A stretch of DNA of 29,717 nt from Lachnospiraceae bacterium UBA7027 (GTDB lineage Bacteria; Bacillota; Clostridia; Lachnospirales; Lachnospiraceae): contig DLBG01000036.1 in assembly GCA_002494135.1 (NCBI GenBank), positions 1 to 29,717 of the forward strand, read 5' to 3'. Each line of letters opens with the position of its first letter. Position 1 is the first letter of the stretch. Shown here one piece after another: positions 8,377 through 15,998 of the stretch. A model generated the notes under the pieces. The model made no database searches, was not told the origin of the DNA, and worked only from the letters and a program-made list of their open reading frames with translations. The translations under genes were made by a program, and so were the position numbers.

Positions 8377-8940
8377 ATGGATGGAAATAACGGAATGAAT
8401 TTTGATCCCGTAACCGGACAGCCGTTAAATGCCGCTCAGCCCGGTGTTCAGCCGGTATACGCGCAGCCTGTGGTTCAGCCCGTATACGCACAGCCTGTGT
8501 ATGCACAGCCCCAGCCTCAGGTGAACGTGAATGTCCAGGCACCCGCATATCAGCAGGCTCCCCAGAAAACCGTGGTTTTCCCGGGACGTGAAATTGTAGG
8601 TCTTTTATTCGGTATCGGATCATTAATCAGCGGCCTCGTTGCGCTGCTTACCTGGTTCCCGGTATACGGATGGATCGGCGGCGGAATCAATGCGGTATTT
8701 GGCATTGTCTATGCAATTGTAGCCAAGAGCCAGTGGGCCAAGGTGAAGAAGGAAGCTACGTCCTATACCGGTAAAATCAAAGCCGGAAACGGAATGGCTA
8801 CCGCGGGTCTTATCATGAGTATTCTCGGTATAGTCACAGCAATTATCGTGGGTATTATTCTGGTTGTTATTGTAGGTCTGGGTGCCGTAGGATCGCTTGG
8901 ATCATCCGGTGCAGTGCAGGATATTATGAATAGTTTCTAA
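8377..8940 (+). CDS. Small multi-pass membrane protein, DUF4190-like, with Pro/Gln/Tyr-rich N terminus
   Basis: Function unknown. Residues 1-65 are hydrophilic and rich in Pro, Gln, Val and Tyr, with repeated PVYAQP units. The rest holds about three hydrophobic segments: a pair around residues 70-115 containing WFPVYGWIGGGINAVFGIVYA, then a charged stretch with WAKVKKEATSYTGK, then GMATAGLIMSILGIVTAIIV. This layout (Gly-rich helix pair, Lys-rich loop, final helix starting with an AGL-type motif) resembles DUF4190-type proteins. AAGGAGG at 8363-8369 fits the chosen ATG. The next gene is a paralogue 21 bases downstream. The domain name is assigned from pattern memory and is less certain than membrane location. 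Confidence 0.75.
   Translation: MDGNNGMNFDPVTGQPLNAAQPGVQPVYAQPVVQPVYAQPVYAQPQPQVNVNVQAPAYQQAPQKTVVFPGREIVGLLFGIGSLISGLVALLTWFPVYGWIGGGINAVFGIVYAIVAKSQWAKVKKEATSYTGKIKAGNGMATAGLIMSILGIVTAIIVGIILVVIVGLGAVGSLGSSGAVQDIMNSF
8452..8520 (+). repeat. Tandem PVYAQP-coding repeats
   Basis: Three imperfect copies of a unit coding PVYAQP, two of them separated by VVQ, followed by PQPQ. They form a flexible, probably cytoplasmic, low-complexity tail in front of the membrane segments. Such repeats may vary in number between strains. Confidence 0.75.
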
Positions 8941-8961
8941 GGATTAAAGGGGTGAAAGAAA

Positions 8962-9387
8962 ATGGACGGATATAATTACAACGATAACGGTTATACGAAT
9001 CAGCCGGCACAGGATTTACAGGGTTATAAACATGAGCCCGTAAGATGTCCGGGTAAGGAAATAGTAGGATTTGTATTCGGAATTAACGCTTTGGTTTGGA
9101 GTATTCTCGGAACCATGTTTTGCTGGATTCCCATGTATGGAATAATCTTTTCCGTAATCTGGGGTGGTATGGGTATTATCTGCGGAATTGTTACCCTTGT
9201 TATGCATAAGCAGGTACATGAAGTTGCGGAAGAAATCTCCAATAAGATTGAAAACGGGAAGAAAATGGCAATCCCGGGAATTATTGTGGGAGCAGTAGGA
9301 ATCGTAATCTCCATTGTTGTAATGATTGTTATGGTTGCGGTTGTCGGAGTTGCGGCCTTTTCCTCTTTTTCCCAGAGTCGTCCGTAA
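8962..9387 (+). CDS. Small multi-pass membrane protein, paralogue of the preceding gene
   Basis: Function unknown. At 141 residues it has the same layout as the preceding protein: a short hydrophilic Asn/Tyr/Gln-rich N terminus (about 25 residues), CPGKEIVGFVFGIN leading into a hydrophobic pair that includes CWIPMYGIIF, a charged middle with HKQVHEVAEEISNKIENGKK, and a final helix beginning AIPGIIVGAVGIVIS. The shared PG(R/K)EIVG start and W(F/I)P(V/M)YG motif indicate descent from a duplication. AAAGGGGTGA (8946-8955) precedes the ATG. A terminator follows. Confidence 0.75.
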   Translation: MDGYNYNDNGYTNQPAQDLQGYKHEPVRCPGKEIVGFVFGINALVWSILGTMFCWIPMYGIIFSVIWGGMGIICGIVTLVMHKQVHEVAEEISNKIENGKKMAIPGIIVGAVGIVISIVVMIVMVAVVGVAAFSSFSQSRP

Positions 9388-9422
9388 AAAATTCATTAAA
9401 AAAGTCTGTAACTGTAAAAACG

Positions 9423-9449
9423 CAGCGGCCGTTTGGCCGCTGTTTTTTT
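9423..9449 (+). terminator. Rho-independent terminator after the small membrane protein pair
   Basis: CAGCGGCC (9423-9430), loop gttt, GGCCGCTG (9435-9442), then seven T. A perfect 8-bp stem with a four-base loop, a textbook intrinsic terminator. Confidence 0.96.
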
Positions 9450-9498
9450 GCGTATGTTACGTTTTTTCAAACGATGGATAAAATTTTAAAAATACTAC

Positions 9499-9527
9499 TT
9501 GACACATAATACTATGTGACATATAGT
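9499..9527 (+). promoter_or_regulatory. Consensus promoter of the padR operon
   Basis: TTGACA (9499-9504), exactly 17 bases, then TATAGT (9522-9527). It is one of the strongest-looking promoters in the window, as expected for a gene set held down by a repressor. AAGGAGG follows at 9537-9543, eight bases from the padR ATG. Confidence 0.88.
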
Positions 9528-9533
9528 ATTATG
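9505..9533 (+). promoter_or_regulatory. Probable PadR operator: perfect 11-bp inverted repeat inside the promoter
   Basis: CATAATACTAT (9505-9515) and ATAGTATTATG (9523-9533) are exact reverse complements separated by seven bases. A nested ATGT-g-ACAT palindrome (9514-9522) sits in the middle, recalling the ATGT/ACAT half sites reported for some PadR proteins. The repeat covers the promoter spacer and the whole -10, so a bound dimer would block RNA polymerase. Autoregulation by the adjacent PadR gene is inference. Confidence 0.8.
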
Positions 9534-9550
9534 CATAAGGAGGTATTGAG

Positions 9551-9862
9551 ATGGAAAACCAAATGAAACGAGGGCTTTTGGATGTTTGTGTCCTGGCCGC
9601 CATCAAAAATGAAGACTCCTACGGTTACCAGATTGTAAAAGACATGAGTCCTTATGTGGAGATTTCCGAATCCACCCTGTATCCGATTTTAAGAAGACTC
9701 GAGAGTTCCATGATGCTCACCGTCCGGACGGCAGAGCATAACGGCAGGCTCAGAAAGTATTACCACATCACGGATGCGGGACGCGAGAGACTGAATGCTT
9801 TCAGGGAAGAATGGAAAGAACTCATGCAGATTTACGAGTTCGTAACGAAGGAGGAAACCTAA
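9551..9862 (+). CDS. PadR-family transcriptional repressor (short type)
   Basis: A 103-residue winged-helix DNA-binding protein. Visible are the N-terminal RGLLDVCVLAAI helix, SYGYQIVKDM, the recognition region ISESTLYPILRRLES, and the wing with RKYYHITDAGRERL, followed by a short dimerisation helix. This matches PadR subfamily 2 proteins of about 105-110 residues. It is first in an operon with DUF1700 and DUF4097 genes, a common Firmicutes grouping linked to envelope functions. The ATG has AAGGAGG eight bases upstream. The promoter carries a perfect inverted repeat likely to be its own operator. The inducer is unknown. Confidence 0.93.
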   Translation: MENQMKRGLLDVCVLAAIKNEDSYGYQIVKDMSPYVEISESTLYPILRRLESSMMLTVRTAEHNGRLRKYYHITDAGRERLNAFREEWKELMQIYEFVTKEET

Positions 9863-9863
9863 A

Positions 9864-10457
9864 ATGACCAAGTCAGAATTTTTACAGAATTTATGTACAT
9901 CCCTTCACGGGTTGTCGGAAGAAGACATAAAGAAATCCGTAGATTATTACGAAGAGATGATTGATGACCGCATGGAAGACGGCAAGTCGGAAGAAGAAGC
10001 GGTAAGCGGACTCGGAACCGTGGAAGAAATCAAGGATGTGATTTTGGAAGACATTCCGATTTCAAAGATTGTAAAAGAAAAGATGAAACCCAAGAGAAGA
10101 TTAAAAGCGTGGGAAATCATTCTTTTAATCCTCGGATCTCCGGTCTGGATTCCGGTAACGGTTGCGTTAATCATTGTAGCTTTGGTGATTTATCTGTGCT
10201 TCTGGATTGTAATTCTCTGCCTGTATATTTCCGATTTTGCGATATTCTTCTCCGGATTCGGAGGCGTCATCGGGGCTTTTGCACAGGAAAACGGATTTAA
10301 TACGGGACTGTTCTTAGCCGGCTGCGGTGTTACCCTGATCGGAATTGCGATCCTTCTTTTCTTCGGATTTACAAAGATTTCACAGGGAATGCTTTTCGTA
10401 AGTAAAAAGATCGGGCTGGGAATCAAGAGATTGTTTGTAGGAGGAAAGCAGAAATGA
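9864..10457 (+). CDS. DUF1700 / HAAS-domain membrane protein
   Basis: A 197-residue protein. The first ~65 residues form the alpha-helical HAAS-type domain (LTxL...L..EDIKKSVDYYEEMIDDRMEDGKSEEEAVSGLG), followed by a basic patch (KPKRRLK) and two to three hydrophobic stretches at about residues 85-120 and 143-172. It begins one base after the padR stop, with GAAGGAGG inside padR, and overlaps the next gene by four bases. The HAAS domain is thought to mediate protein contacts with PadR-like or sensory partners; its role here is inferred from neighbourhood only. Confidence 0.88.
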   Translation: MTKSEFLQNLCTSLHGLSEEDIKKSVDYYEEMIDDRMEDGKSEEEAVSGLGTVEEIKDVILEDIPISKIVKEKMKPKRRLKAWEIILLILGSPVWIPVTVALIIVALVIYLCFWIVILCLYISDFAIFFSGFGGVIGAFAQENGFNTGLFLAGCGVTLIGIAILLFFGFTKISQGMLFVSKKIGLGIKRLFVGGKQK

Positions 10458-11491
10458 AAAAAGCGATAAAGATTACAATTCTGATTGCGGTCGGTCTGGT
10501 GGTACTCGGTCTGGGAATGGTATTTGTTTCCGTAGCAGCAGGCGGATTTGATATCAGAAATGTGGTAAAAACAAGAACGTACGTGGAAAAAACCTATGAA
10601 GTAACGGAAGATTTCGAGAATCTGCAGCTGGATTTTTCAAGCAATGATTTACAGGTACTTCCTTCCGAAAACGGGAAAATGAAGCTTGTCTGCTATGAGT
10701 CCGACAATATCACATATGATGTGAAGGTGGAAAATAAAACACTGGTCATCGAAGAAAAAATAGACACGACTATCGGATCAATCTTTAATTTTGAGTTCAA
10801 TTTTGAGGATCAGACGAATAAACTCTATCTTCCGAAAGATCAATATAAGGATTTTGAACTGAACTTAAACAGCGGAGATTTTACTTCCAATGAAAGCTTT
10901 ACGTTTCGGGATGTAAATCTGGATGTTTCCAGCGGAGATGTTTATCTTTCCGACCTCATCGCAAGAGATCTTTTTGTTGACTGCTCAAGCGGAGATGTGG
11001 GACTTAGCGGAGTCAGTGTAGAGAATTTAACCGCAAATGTCAGCAGCGGCAGAATCGATATTGAAAATACGTATGTGAATAAAATTCTGAAGATGAAATC
11101 GAGTTCCGGATCCGCATCGCTTATCAAAACGCAGTGCACGGAAGCCGATATCAGAGTAGGAAGCGGAAGCATCGAGGTTGCCGATTTTACGGCGGCAGAC
11201 GGTTTTGACATTCATGTAAGCAGTGGAAGCGCGAACTTAAACAATGTGGTAACGGACGGATTTTTCCGGGTGAAAACCGGTTCCGGTTCCATCCGGCTTG
11301 AATCCTGCGACGGAAAAGAGATGAATCTTGAAACTTCCAGCGGAAGCATCGAAGGGTCTTTAAAGAGCGGCAAGATCTTTACGGCAAAGGCCAGTGCGGG
11401 AGACATTGTAATCCCCGAAGACGATCCAAACGGCGGAAAATGCAATCTTAAGACCGACTCCGGCGACATTGAGATTACCGTGGAACCGTAA
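10454..11491 (+). CDS. DUF4097-family beta-helix protein with N-terminal membrane anchor
   Basis: A 345-residue protein. Residues about 6-31 form one transmembrane helix; the rest is a repetitive beta-rich domain, with many SSGDV, SSGSI, SGSASL and SGDIEI turns spaced about 20 residues apart, characteristic of DUF4097 adhesin-like right-handed beta-helices. The domain is probably extracellular, since no lipobox or cleavage site is evident after the helix. It overlaps the DUF1700 gene by four bases (ATGA) and ends the PadR operon before a terminator. DUF4097 proteins such as LiaX of enterococci act in envelope stress responses; the same role here is only a suggestion. Confidence 0.88.
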   Translation: MKKAIKITILIAVGLVVLGLGMVFVSVAAGGFDIRNVVKTRTYVEKTYEVTEDFENLQLDFSSNDLQVLPSENGKMKLVCYESDNITYDVKVENKTLVIEEKIDTTIGSIFNFEFNFEDQTNKLYLPKDQYKDFELNLNSGDFTSNESFTFRDVNLDVSSGDVYLSDLIARDLFVDCSSGDVGLSGVSVENLTANVSSGRIDIENTYVNKILKMKSSSGSASLIKTQCTEADIRVGSGSIEVADFTAADGFDIHVSSGSANLNNVVTDGFFRVKTGSGSIRLESCDGKEMNLETSSGSIEGSLKSGKIFTAKASAGDIVIPEDDPNGGKCNLKTDSGDIEITVEP

Positions 11492-11511
11492 TTTCATCAT
11501 ACATACAAATT

Positions 11512-11540
11512 AAAAGGACGGGAGCCCCCCGTCCTTTTTT
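11512..11540 (+). terminator. Rho-independent terminator after the PadR operon
   Basis: GGACGGG (11516-11522) pairs with CCCGTCC (11528-11534), extended by A-T pairs (AAAA with TTTT) and followed by a T run to 11540. The downstream kinase promoter begins within about 25 bases. Confidence 0.93.
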
Positions 11541-11562
11541 GTATGCGACATCGGGATGTAAA

Positions 11563-11571
11563 TGCTATAAT
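11563..11571 (+). promoter_or_regulatory. Extended -10 promoter predicting a leaderless kinase transcript
   Basis: TGCTATAAT is an ideal extended -10 element. Its last base is seven bases before the A of the kinase ATG at 11578, so transcription should start at or within a base or two of the start codon. GCGACA (11545-11550) is a weak -35 candidate with a 15-base spacer. There is no Shine-Dalgarno between the -10 and the ATG. Confidence 0.65.
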
Positions 11572-11577
11572 GACAAT

Positions 11578-12516
11578 ATGGAACAAATCATTCGTCAGTT
11601 TACAAAAGAAACGGTTGATGAAATCAAAGTCATTCCGGGCGGGCATATCAACGAAAGCTTTCTGATTACGGGAGCGGGGAAATATGTGTTGCAGCGCCTC
11701 AATGCTTCTTTATACAAAAACAGTCTAAACGTTCTTACTTCAAATTACTTAAGCTACCGAAGTGCGTGCGGGGGCAGAACGTCTACCTTTGAATGGAACT
11801 GGCCCGAATGGAGAAAGACGAAAAGCGGAGAGTACTTTTATTCGGATGAAAAGGGCGGAATCTGGAGAATGTATGAATTCATTCCCGGAGAAATCATGAC
11901 CGGTAAAGAAACCGAAACGGATGCCTTTTCCATCGGGGAAGGTGTCGGGCGGCTGCACGGAATTTTACGAACGATTTCCCCGTCGGAAATTACGGGAGTT
12001 TTTCCTCATCTGCACGACGGTTCCTATTATTACGAAGAATATGTAAAATGTGCAAAATGCCGGACGGACAGGGATGATAAGCTGGACCAGATAATCCGAA
12101 AAAAAGCGGAGGAAATGCTTACACCGTATCCGGGGCGGAGGAGTATCATTCATGCGGATGCAAAGGTTGCAAACATGATTTTCCGTCAGGGAAAAGTCGT
12201 TGCTTTTATCGATCTCGACACCATGACGGAAGGTTCCGTATTCGACGATCTGGCGGATTGTATGCGCGCTTCCTGTGTGGATGAAAACGCAAATCTCATG
12301 AAAGAGAGAATCAAAGAACTTCTGGACGGATATGAAGAAGGGGCAGGGGTAAAACTGTCCGGGGAAGAAAAAGAATTCGCCCGTGTGAATGTGTTAAAAA
12401 ACCGTTTTATGCTGGGACTTCGATACTATACGGATTATCTTTCGGAAGCGGGATACTTTCGTGAAGAATATCCGGGAGAGAATCTTTACAAGGCCCGCCG
12501 TCTTTTGCAGGAATAA
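11578..12516 (+). CDS. Aminoglycoside-phosphotransferase-fold sugar kinase, N-acetylhexosamine 1-kinase (NahK)-like
   Basis: A 312-residue cytoplasmic kinase. It resembles NahK, which phosphorylates GlcNAc/GalNAc at C1: GGHINESFLI (21-30), YVLQRLNASLY, WRMYEFIPG, GRLHG, the catalytic loop IIHADAKVANM with Asp194 and Asn199, the metal site IDLDT (211-215) and the C-terminal GLRYYTDYL..YF..EYPGENLYKARR. The frame stays open upstream to a TTG at 11539, but that lies in the terminator T run and yields an implausible Cys-rich leader; ATG 11578 matches the family N terminus. No lacto-N-biose genes adjoin it, so the substrate may be another hexosamine or sugar. Confidence 0.82.
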   Translation: MEQIIRQFTKETVDEIKVIPGGHINESFLITGAGKYVLQRLNASLYKNSLNVLTSNYLSYRSACGGRTSTFEWNWPEWRKTKSGEYFYSDEKGGIWRMYEFIPGEIMTGKETETDAFSIGEGVGRLHGILRTISPSEITGVFPHLHDGSYYYEEYVKCAKCRTDRDDKLDQIIRKKAEEMLTPYPGRRSIIHADAKVANMIFRQGKVVAFIDLDTMTEGSVFDDLADCMRASCVDENANLMKERIKELLDGYEEGAGVKLSGEEKEFARVNVLKNRFMLGLRYYTDYLSEAGYFREEYPGENLYKARRLLQE

Positions 12517-12550
12517 TGCGGGCAGGCAATACGGCATGCAAAGGAGTCCG

Positions 12551-12580
12551 TTGTGTCGTTTGCGGAATGTATAGTATAAT
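12551..12580 (+). promoter_or_regulatory. Putative promoter of the tocopherol-cyclase-like / sensor operon
   Basis: A perfect TATAAT at 12575-12580, with a weak TTGTGT at 12551-12556 and an 18-base spacer. It lies in the 113-base gap between the sugar kinase and the gene at 12630 and predicts a leader of about 40 bases. Confidence 0.55.
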
Positions 12581-12629
12581 AGAATCCGGTTGGATACGTA
12601 ATGTATTTTATTTTAAGAGGGGATCACAA

Positions 12630-13508
12630 ATGAGAAAAATCAAAAAGAGAAAGTGGGGCGCTCCGAAAGACGGTTTCTACGGATGGTATTTCAAATGCCA
12701 GTCGGAAGAAGAAACCATCGTTTTTATTGCGTCCGTTAGCAGAACCGGAAAGGAATCCACGGGCAGACTGCAGATTGCCACGAAAGACGGCGTCTGGGAT
12801 GTGGAGTATCCAGGTGACTGCTTTATGCAAAGAAAAGGAAATATCTTCCTTTCGGACAACCGTTTCGGTCGAAGCGGAATTCGTTTCAACATCACGACGG
12901 CTGATTTAAGAGCCAAGGGAAAACTGGATTTCTCCGATTTTACACCCCTGAAACAGGATATTATGGGACCTTTTGTTCTGGTTCCTTTCATGGAGTGCCG
13001 TCACAGCATTATCAGTATGCGGCATAAGGTCAACGGCAGCGTTACCTTAAACGGCAGAAAGTATGAATTCAAAGATGCGTACGGATACTGGGAAGGCGAC
13101 AGAGGCAATTCTTTCCCGTCGGAATATCTGTGGACACAGGCTGCTTTCGACGAAGGGGAACTGTCGTTAAGCGTTGCCGAAGTTCCGCTCGGCGGAGTTG
13201 AATTTACGGGTGTAATCGGAGTCGTTCGTTATCAGGGAAAAGAATACCGTCTGGCCACATATCTCGGAGGTGCGGCGACGGAACTGAAGAACCGCAAGGT
13301 GACGATTAAGCAGGGAAACATGATGCTTGAAGCAAAGATGTTAGACCGGGGCGGGAAGATTCTTTCTGCTCCCGTGAACGGCGAAATGAGCCGTGCCATT
13401 CATGAAAGTCTTGCATGCAATGCGGCATACCGTTTTACCGTTGACGGAAAAACTCTGTTTGAATTTAAGACCGACAGAGCATCTTTCGAGTATGAGTATA
13501 AAAGATAA
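12630..13508 (+). CDS. Tocopherol-cyclase-like family protein
   Basis: A 292-residue soluble protein with no signal peptide. The N-terminal GFYGWYFKCQ and central AYGYWEGDRGNSFPSEYLWTQ blocks correspond to the conserved motifs of the tocopherol cyclase family, whose plant members have a WGGxFPxxWxWxQ block. Bacteria such as this make no tocopherol, so the biochemical role is unknown; a lipid- or sugar-ligand-binding beta-barrel is possible. The ATG at 12630 is preceded by AGAGGGGA. An upstream in-frame ATG at 12516 is rejected because it lies ahead of the promoter and encodes a non-conserved Cys-rich leader. It is followed after 12 bases by the sensor lipoprotein gene, so it probably belongs to the same operon. 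Confidence 0.72.
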   Translation: MRKIKKRKWGAPKDGFYGWYFKCQSEEETIVFIASVSRTGKESTGRLQIATKDGVWDVEYPGDCFMQRKGNIFLSDNRFGRSGIRFNITTADLRAKGKLDFSDFTPLKQDIMGPFVLVPFMECRHSIISMRHKVNGSVTLNGRKYEFKDAYGYWEGDRGNSFPSEYLWTQAAFDEGELSLSVAEVPLGGVEFTGVIGVVRYQGKEYRLATYLGGAATELKNRKVTIKQGNMMLEAKMLDRGGKILSAPVNGEMSRAIHESLACNAAYRFTVDGKTLFEFKTDRASFEYEYKR

Positions 13509-13520
13509 CGGGTGAAGAAA

Positions 13521-14522
13521 ATGCGTGTAAAAAGAGGGAAGGAACTTGCAAAAAGAATAAAGGTATTTGTTGCCACGGTAAGCTGTCTTGCGCTTACCGT
13601 TTCTTCAATCGGATGTAAAACCCCCAAACAAAACGATCCGAAACTATTACTGGGATTCTCCCAGATCGGTTCGGAGAGTGCATGGAGAATCGGCAATACC
13701 AATGACATCGAAAAACAGGCGGAGAATTACGAAGTAAGTTTAATGCTTGAGAATGCCAACCAGAAGCAGGAGAATCAGATTGCCGCCATCCGCCGTTTCA
13801 TTGCATATAAGGTGGATGTTATCGCCTTCTCCCCGATTGTGGAAGAGGGCTGGGACAACGTACTGATGGAAGCAAAAAATGCGGGCATTCCGGTCATCCT
13901 TGTGGACCGCGATATCAGTACCGAAAAGGAAGGACTTACAAGCTGCTTAATCGGAGCCGATTTCTACAGGGAAGGTGAGATGGCGGGAGAATATTTAATC
14001 CGGAAAGCCGATGCCCTGGGTCTGGAAAAAGTAAATATTGTTGAGATTACCGGTACCGACAATTCCACTCCCATGCGACAGAGACAGGCCGGATTCGCGG
14101 ATGCGATTGCGGATGACGAGCGCATGACGATTCTGGAAAGTATCGACGGGGATTTTTTAAAAAGCCGCGGTGCGGAATGTATGCGTTCTTTACTTGAGAA
14201 ATATAAGGATGAAATCACCGTGGTCTACAGTCATAATGACGAGATGACTCTCGGCGCGCTTCCGGAAATCGAGAAGGCGGGACTGACACCGGGAAAGGAT
14301 ATTATCATCATTTCCATCGACGGTGGTCAGGAAGCCATTGATGTTTTAAAACAGGGCAAAATCAACTGCGTTGTCGAATGTACGCCGAAGCTCGGCAAAG
14401 AGGTAATGGAAACCGCAATCAAGCTAAAAAACGGTGAAGAGGTGGAAGAAGTGATTCATCCGCAGGAGAATGTTTTTACGGATGAACAGGATCTTTCGAA
14501 GTTGGAACCGAGAGGATATTAA
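13521..14522 (+). CDS. YtfQ-like sugar-binding lipoprotein (candidate sensor partner of the histidine kinase)
   Basis: A 333-residue periplasmic-binding-protein type 1 fold. The lipoprotein signal ends in SIGC (Cys32). The mature part strongly resembles the galactofuranose/arabinofuranose binder YtfQ: LGFSQIGSESAWRIGNTN, NQKQENQIAAIRRFIAYKVD, GIPVILVDRDI, VYSHNDEMTLGAL, GKDIIIISIDGG and VVECTPKLGKEVMETA. A GTG at 13512 is also in frame, but GGGTGA at 13510-13515 serves the ATG at 13521 better. It sits immediately before the kinase gene rather than with the ATPase and permeases, which have their own binding protein at 17382. A signalling rather than transport role is therefore inferred. Confidence 0.88.
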   Translation: MRVKRGKELAKRIKVFVATVSCLALTVSSIGCKTPKQNDPKLLLGFSQIGSESAWRIGNTNDIEKQAENYEVSLMLENANQKQENQIAAIRRFIAYKVDVIAFSPIVEEGWDNVLMEAKNAGIPVILVDRDISTEKEGLTSCLIGADFYREGEMAGEYLIRKADALGLEKVNIVEITGTDNSTPMRQRQAGFADAIADDERMTILESIDGDFLKSRGAECMRSLLEKYKDEITVVYSHNDEMTLGALPEIEKAGLTPGKDIIIISIDGGQEAIDVLKQGKINCVVECTPKLGKEVMETAIKLKNGEEVEEVIHPQENVFTDEQDLSKLEPRGY

Positions 14523-14531
14523 GGACGGGCA

Positions 14532-15998
14532 ATGGAGAGAATAAAAAAAGAGAAAAGTATTCTCGGCGCAATCAGCAATCTCGGTAACAGGCTGGTACTG
14601 ATGCTGGTATTCCCCATTATCATCAGTCTGGTTCTGATGCTCTTTTATGCATGGGAATACCACAGCGCCATTCGCAGAATGGGTGAAATCACCGAACTGA
14701 AAGCCATTGTCTCCGAAGAGATACCCGAGAAGGCATGGAATATCGTAAGCGGAAAAGACAGTTTTCCCGGAAGTGACATTTACATCGTTCTTCATGAAGT
14801 CGAAGACCGTATCGAAGCCGTTACCGCCCAGACCGGTGAAGAAAACCGTCTTTCCCTGATTGTCGCCGGACGTACCATGGAGACTTTGGAAAACTATGTC
14901 AATCAGATTCGTGATAATGTAAACGCCGAAGTTCCGGTTGTGGAAAACGAAGCGGTTTTAGCCGAGGTAAGAAACGTATCGGAACTGGTCGACAGCATGT
15001 TAAACGATTATATTGCACTTGAGATTACGTCCACGGCAAAGATGAGCCGGACGTTGGGGTTAATCATTATTATTACTGCCGGGCTCGAAATTCTGATTGT
15101 GGTTATTGCATTGTGGTTTCGAAATATCACCATGAAGAAAACGGCGGACATGGTAAGAGGCCCGATTGAGAAACTGGAAGAGGTTACGGCCGTGCTGGCG
15201 GACGGAACACTGGATGCAAGAATCAAGGACACGGACGTTACGGAATTAAGAAATCTAACCATGCAGGTAAACACCATGGCGGACCGTCTGGAAACCATGA
15301 TGAAGAAAAGCGAACAGGATGCCAAGCGGTTACGCAAAGCGGAACTTCGAACGCTGCAGGCGCAGATTAATCCGCATTTTCTGTACAACACGCTGGACGC
15401 CATCGTGTGGAAGGCAGAGGGGGGAGAGATGAATGAGGTCATCGGTCTGACCAGTTCGTTAAGCGATTTTTTCCGCATCAGTCTTTCCTCCGGTGCCGAC
15501 TGGATTCTGTTAAGTCAGGAGAAAAAACACATCGAAGGTTATCTGAAAATCCAGCAGACCAGATACCGCGATATCATGAAGTACGAGATCGATATTCCGG
15601 ACGAAATCGGAAAGTATTATATTTTAAAACTGCTTCTGCAGCCGCTTGTGGAGAATGCGCTGTATCACGGAATCAAAATCAAACGCGGAGGCGGTACGAT
15701 CAAGGTCAGTGCAAGGGAAGAAAACGGCTATCTGTTTTTTGCCGTCAAAGATACCGGCTGCGGTATGAGTCCCGGGCAGATTGAAGAATTAAACGAGCGC
15801 ATGAAAAAGGAGCAGCCCAAGGTCAGCGAGGGCGGAGGCGGTTTCGGTCTTGTAAACGTCAATATGCGAATTCGTCTGTATTATAACGAACCCGAAGGAT
15901 TAAAAATCACCAGCGGTCCCGAAGGTACCGAAGTAAGCTTTAGGGTTCCGTGCCGGACTAAAGAGGAGACATTTGAAGATGAAGGTATTTCTGGTTGA
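14532..15998 (+). CDS. YesM/LytS-type sensor histidine kinase
   Basis: A 488-residue membrane kinase. TM1 is at about 20-42, an extracellular helical region at about 43-172, TM2 at about 174-197 and a HAMP linker at about 198-255. The His_kinase domain has the phospho-acceptor His282 in QINPHFLYNTLDA. The ATPase domain has the N box LLQPLVENALYHG (Asn375), DTGCGM (407-412) and GGGGFGLVNVNMRI. AAGGACGG lies just ahead of the ATG, nine bases after the binding-protein gene. It overlaps the response regulator by 20 bases. The extracellular part is too small for a full ligand-binding domain and fits contact with a binding protein, as reported for XylFII-LytS of Clostridium beijerinckii. Confidence 0.93.
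   Translation: MERIKKEKSILGAISNLGNRLVLMLVFPIIISLVLMLFYAWEYHSAIRRMGEITELKAIVSEEIPEKAWNIVSGKDSFPGSDIYIVLHEVEDRIEAVTAQTGEENRLSLIVAGRTMETLENYVNQIRDNVNAEVPVVENEAVLAEVRNVSELVDSMLNDYIALEITSTAKMSRTLGLIIIITAGLEILIVVIALWFRNITMKKTADMVRGPIEKLEEVTAVLADGTLDARIKDTDVTELRNLTMQVNTMADRLETMMKKSEQDAKRLRKAELRTLQAQINPHFLYNTLDAIVWKAEGGEMNEVIGLTSSLSDFFRISLSSGADWILLSQEKKHIEGYLKIQQTRYRDIMKYEIDIPDEIGKYYILKLLLQPLVENALYHGIKIKRGGGTIKVSAREENGYLFFAVKDTGCGMSPGQIEELNERMKKEQPKVSEGGGGFGLVNVNMRIRLYYNEPEGLKITSGPEGTEVSFRVPCRTKEETFEDEGISG

Noticed and set aside
11539..11577. Upstream extension of the NahK-like kinase from TTG 11539
   Set aside because: It begins inside the terminator T run, lies ahead of the promoter -10 and adds a leader not found in the family.
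12516..12629. Upstream extension of the tocopherol-cyclase-like gene from ATG 12516
   Set aside because: It would overlap the previous stop and span the promoter; the Shine-Dalgarno AGAGGGGA sits before ATG 12630.
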